Source: Vicugna pacos
Taxonomy: Eukaryota; Chordata; Mammalia; Artiodactyla; Camelidae
Reading direction: 5' to 3'
Length of the DNA stretch: 64,000 nucleotides
NCBI RefSeq assembly: GCF_048564905.1
Contig: NW_027328740.1
Location: 34,275,019-34,339,018 of the forward strand
Shown: positions 59,401 to 64,000 of the stretch, piece after piece
Position numbering within the stretch: the first letter of the stretch is position 1
Layout of the letters: each line of letters opens with the position of its first letter
Notes under the pieces: generated by a model
What the model was told of the DNA's origin: nothing
The model's database searches: none
What the model saw: only the letters and a program-made list of their open reading frames with translations
Translations under genes and position numbers: made by a program

Positions 59401-62299
59401 CTGGTCAAATTATTTCAGGAACAGCTTCCATCATGTAGAACCCCTGTCTCTTCCTTTCCTCTGCCTCTTGGGATGTTCTGACACAATTAATCAGTCCAGC
59501 CTTCTAAATTGAGCAAATGGATCTCAATCAATCTGCTTTTAGACACAGTTAAGAAATAGACATTAAAAAGCATAACTAGGAAATCTTATCTTCCAGAGGT
59601 CATCGCACAGATGAAAAAGGAGAATAGTTGTGAATCACTCTGTAAACACTAAGTGCAATACAAACAATATTAGTACTGGTTCTATGTCACATTCATCAAA
59701 AAAGGAAAACAGAACAGTTTTCTACCAGAAGGAGAAGGTGCTTTGCAATTTTCTGTCACTTTAATTCTTCAAAAGTTTCTATAAAATTGATATCTTTAAA
59801 AAAATCAATGCATATTAGGGACTAATTTTAATTCCTTCATCTCCCCCGGTTTAACACATATCAAGAATGATACAATTTCTAGACATTTTATCTAGGAATG
59901 TTTTCGGTATACATGAGGCACAGAGCATGACAAATTGTCAGTATCACTCAGGATAGGAAACCCATGTTTGATACCCGAACTTGAAGACATGAAGAAGATG
60001 TCTGACTTGTCCCACTGACCTTTCAAGCTATTATTTTTGAAACATTTGTTTCTTCTTGGTCCAGAACAGACACGCATTTGTTGATGTGAGACTTTTTTAG
60101 TGGAAATGTCAACCCATCATTACCACTTTAGAAACTGAAACCTTACCCTCCTCATCCACGTGGACATAGCATCCTTACTGATTCCTAATATGAAAAATGA
60201 CGACGGATGACATCTCAGGATGCTCCAATGCAGAGGTTCTCTGCTACAGTGAGGAGGAAAGAGTCGTGTGCTTCAAGACGCACTTACTGTCTGTAGCTCA
60301 CTTTGCAAGACACAGCAACTTGTCTAAGCTAAAGCTTAAAAGTGGAAAATAGAGACAACATCCATGGCAGAGGGCATTCGGAGGCTTATTCCTTGGCCCC
60401 ACTTCATCACTTCTCAAGAGCCGTGGGCAATACCTTGAGAAAGGCAGCAATATGTTACCCAACTCATCAAAAAGCTGCACCTCCTACTAATTCACAGTAA
60501 GTGTCATCTGGCTCAAGAGATCTCCCTGTGTCTCTACAGTGTACGTCTAATTTTTCTTTATTTTCTCGGTTGGGGGACACTCTTTTTGAAAATCCCCCTC
60601 CCTGCAGTAGAAGTTCTTAGTTTCCCAATCAGAATGCAGGCTTGAAGGGGGGCAACAGAGCTGAGAAAACATAAATCAGTATTTATTCCTTGATATATTT
60701 TTTGCACATGGACTAAAACTCATTGGGTCAGTTGGACATCAATATCATATCTAATTTACACAATTGTCAACTGTCATTTTACTACCAGCTCCTGAAACAG
60801 TCATGTGGTCACTAGGTTTTTATTCTTCCCTTGAACCATGGATTCGATGATTTTTAACCAGACACAATAGCTTTTTGAAAAGAAGTCTGTTTCACCTTTT
60901 GCTTTTAAACTAAACTTGTGTGATTGACCCTGACTTCATTCTAACATTCACAAAAAGGTATCCAAGGACAACCACATTTGACATCATCACTAGATGTGTT
61001 GAATACAATGGTGAGCTGATTCTTCCAGATCATTAAAATATAAATGCACATTATCCTGTGGTCATCTTCAATTTGTGGTGTTTTCAGTAATCGTTACCTC
61101 TTTGGATACTTTATCACACATTTAACATTTCTTTATGCAATTCAGTTACATTAGTATATAAGATTTCAAAAAACTGCTTTCTAAAATGATGACATTTAAC
61201 ATCTATGGTCTTTTTTAAATCAAGTAATTCAATATGGTTGTCAAGGACAGCAGTGAAGGTTGTGTGTGGTGATTGCTGCTTCAGAGTCTCCAGTCCTGCC
61301 CCATGATCTTACAGGTGTTTATGCATCTTTGTCTGTGTTATCATATCAGTCTATTAGGAGCTGAAATTAAACTACCTGGATGCTAATTTTTCTTTTTAAA
61401 AACAATAAACTCAATTTCCCCTTCTAATTCTTTATTGTTTCTCATACTGAGGCTCACCACTTTTCCTAATATATATATTTGGTGGGGAGGGGGGCACAGC
61501 CCTGAAAGCCTGCAGACAGCACCAACTCTATAAGATTAACCAGAGGTGGCCGTGGATATTATGTGACTTCAGCCACTGAGCACGAGCACCTGCTGTCCCT
61601 CCAACTGTTCTACCTCCATTGTTGACAGCCCTGAAGGTCACTGCACCTTGTAAAATTCTACAACATTACAGTTCATATATTTTTGAAAGTTATATATTTG
61701 TGAAAGTCATCTGCTGTTTGTGTAAAAAGGGGGGTGCTTCCCTTTGCTCATTTCATGCTAAACTAAGTCCAGAAAGACACACACACACACATACACAGTT
61801 CTGAGTGGCCCCAAGGAAAAGTTTGAAAGGCTTTGGGAGAGTGGTGGCACTCAAACCTTTGGAAATTTTAGCTCTACGAGAGCATCACTTATTCAGAAAT
61901 TAAGCTTTATAATCCTTAATGAAGAGATTCATAATCACCCACAAGATACTTACCAGAATTTTTTAAAAGAAGTTATCTTCCCTAAAATCCAATGATAATT
62001 CAAATATCCATGGAAAGAAAGTAGATCAGTAATATCAAGCAATAATTTCTACACTATTGCTGATTAGCCTTCAGCCCCAATCAAAGGACATACAAATAAG
62101 ATACCTGGAGATAAAGAGATGGAAAAGAGGTATTAAAAAGCAAGAATATAAAAGAATTAGTGGCCTTATGGAAACCTGTTCATTTTCTTTGAAATAATTT
62201 CTTGGTTACAGGAACTCACTCTTGAGGATCTGGAAATGCATCAAGAGGAAATCTAGCAGGGAAAAGAAGGAGAAGTAAGTCTCATTTATCTCCGAGGCT
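56406..62299. other. Non-coding, nothing firm recognised
   Basis: A/T-rich unique sequence. It includes a 178-codon plus frame at 58,139-58,675 without known motifs, a C-rich run at 58,685-58,712 and a possible MIR/L2-type tail at 59,590-59,690 (TCACTCTGTAAACACTAAGT). Confidence 0.45.
61777..61797. repeat. Short (CA)n run
   Basis: ACACACACACACA with one interruption (ATACACA); a minor microsatellite. Confidence 0.8.
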
Positions 62300-64000
62300 G
62301 ATCCTAAATGAAAAAAATTTCCTTGGCTTCCAGAATAGACAACCTGCATGGTTCCCTTAGCAGAAGAGTGAGGAGGAGAGAAAACTGAATATGTGAGCAA
62401 ACCATCCTTCACCAACCCTGTTGGAACACAGAATTTTGGTGTTAGGGGCACTGCCTGACCTATAAATATAAGAGAAGGAACAAGCTCTAATAAGGTTTTT
62501 GAGCGAAAAATGCTTTTAACTTTAAACCTACTCTAGGAAACATGCTGAGAAATCATGGTATGTGCTTGAGGTGTAGCCTTGCTGTTTACGTTACATAAAG
62601 GAATGAGTCCCCACATGTACGATTTTGGGAACGGAATCTGTGTTGCAGCCTCCTTCACTTAGGTTTTTGGAAACCCTGAGTTTCTGGCCACGGGGAATTA
62701 GGCTTGTTGCATATCTAAGGGGCAGCAAAAACTCCAGGAATCTTTTCCAAAGCAAACCACTTCTACTTGAGACCGGCTTTAAGAATCATGCTGAGAAATC
62801 AGAGTAAGTGTTTCTACATGTCACTCTACATTTTATGCTGGATGAAAGAACGTCTCTCCACATGGTCACCTCTGACATCAGTATGTGTGTTGGAGACTTC
62901 CTTCACATAACTTCTTGGAAAGCCAGAGTTTCTGGTCTAGAGGAACTAAGCAACTTACATATCTAAGGGGAAGCAATCGTAGCAATTGTATTTTCCAGAG
63001 CAAACAATTTTTACATTGAAACCGGCCCTTGAAAACATACAGAGAAATCAGAGGATGTCTTATTACAATTCACTCTACCTTTTATGCTGGAAAAAAGAAC
63101 ACCTCAACACATACTGAATTCTAAGGGTTGAATGTGTGTGAATACCGCCAAACACATAGCTTGTTGGGAAGACACAGTTTCTTTTGGGTGGGTAACTAGA
63201 ACACATACATATACAAGGGGAGGTATTAATTGCAACTCAGTTTTACAGTGAAAATTATATGAACTTTGTACAGGCACTAAGAATCCATACAAGAATGCAG
63301 TACTGCAATCCATTTCTATTATGCTAGATTAACGAACGTTTCTCCACAGCTAATTACTGAGAGTTGAATGTGTGTGAAAGCAAACAATTCACTATTTTGT
63401 CAGGAAAACACAGCCTCTTTTGTGTGGGGAATCAAAACACACATATATATAAGGGGAGGATTAGATACAATTCGGTTTTACAGCGAAAATTACATAAATT
63501 TCAAAAAGGACAAGGAAACATACTGAGAAATTAGATTGTTTCTACTGGTCCCCACTCGTTTAATGCAAGATGAACGAACGGCTCTCCACATGAATAATTC
63601 TGAGAGCTGAATCTGCGTAAAGACGACAATAATTTGGATTGTTGGGAACATAAGTTAACTTCAGATTGGGGAAACACACTACATAAATGTATACGGGGAG
63701 GCACTCGTTAAAATAATGTTTTACAGAGAAAACAGAACGAAATTGAAACAGGCACTAGGAAACATACTGAAAATTCAGAGCGTTAAAATTGCTCCGCATT
63801 ACACTAATGCTTCATGAACAATAGTCTCTGAACATGTTAAAATCTGAGAGATGAATATGTATGAAAGAATACAATAACTACAATAACAAAGCTTCCTAGG
63901 AACACACAGTGGATTTTGATCTACAAATATATATAAGGGGAGGTACAAGCTTCAAATCAGTTTAAAAACAAAAGGAATAAATTTCTAACGGGCACTAAGA
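62300..64000. repeat. Diverged tandem array, period about 244 bp, open at window end
   Basis: The motif AAGGGG, usually within TATATAAGGGGAGG, recurs at about 62,470 (decayed), 62,717, 62,965, 63,215, 63,451, 63,693 and 63,935, at steps of 236-250 bp. CATACTGAGAAATCAG recurs in the same register at 62,541, 62,787, 63,036, 63,286, 63,519 and 63,763. Each unit also keeps a TCTCCACA block, a TGAATGTGTGTGAA block and a GTTTTACAG block. Roughly seven units are visible; the first is most decayed and the last is cut by the window edge. Units differ by perhaps a quarter of their bases, so the array is old. No frame is conserved across units. Confidence 0.85.

Noticed and set aside
62300-64000. CRISPR-like array or zinc-finger gene repeats
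   Set aside because: Units of about 244 bp without short identical repeats or spacers, and no conserved reading frame or C2H2 spacing.

Overview
This window is mammalian nuclear DNA with no dense gene content. It consists almost entirely of intron-like or intergenic sequence filled with interspersed repeats: MIR, several generations of L1, LTR elements and small DNA transposons. The most informative lineage marker is a tRNA-derived SINE whose antisense copies read GGAGGTAAT...CCAGGAC...GTGCATGCTAAGCA...CTCTACCAC. I recognise it as the camelid vic-type SINE. No ruminant, pig or cetacean SINE was seen, so a camelid (camel, llama or alpaca group) is the best guess. That assignment rests on recognition, not on a search.

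Two host exons can be supported. Both are on the + strand and resemble consecutive exons of TRAPPC9, a TRAPP II subunit also called NIBP. They lie at 22,117-22,243 and 45,879-46,092, separated by a 23.6-kb intron-like stretch, and intron-type acceptor and donor sites are still visible. The first is out of frame by a net 2-nt loss, and its middle is strongly changed. The second is still open but only about 70% identical to the human protein as I remember it. TRAPPC9 is normally far better conserved among mammals, so I read these as a decayed, unprocessed duplicate rather than the working gene. No other TRAPPC9 exon was found by eye.

Layout: 1-20 kb holds MIRs, two vic SINEs, an old L1 (10.1-11.2 kb), an older HAL1/L1-like tract (15.8-17.4 kb) and a (CA)n run at 19.0 kb. 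From 20.4 to 36.4 kb there is a cluster of LTR fossils, all on the - strand: an LTR with a short internal piece (20.45-21.6 kb), a two-LTR element of 7.2 kb (25,498-32,687) and two lone LTRs (35.0-35.6 and 35.8-36.4 kb). From 37.1 to 40.4 kb there is a nested L1 complex that contains a younger L1, a small Tigger-like element and a SINE. The second TRAPPC9-like exon follows at 45.9 kb, then a small hAT-type element and another old L1. The only sense-strand L1 is at 49.6-50.1 kb. The last 1.7 kb (from about 62.3 kb) is a diverged tandem array with a period near 244 bp that runs off the end of the window.

Nearly all L1, LTR and vic SINE insertions are antisense to the TRAPPC9-like exons. This is the pattern expected inside a long-lived + strand transcription unit. 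I found no working complete gene, RNA gene, CRISPR array or credible new molecular system. The items most worth following up are the decayed TRAPPC9 duplicate, the 244-bp array and the orientation bias.
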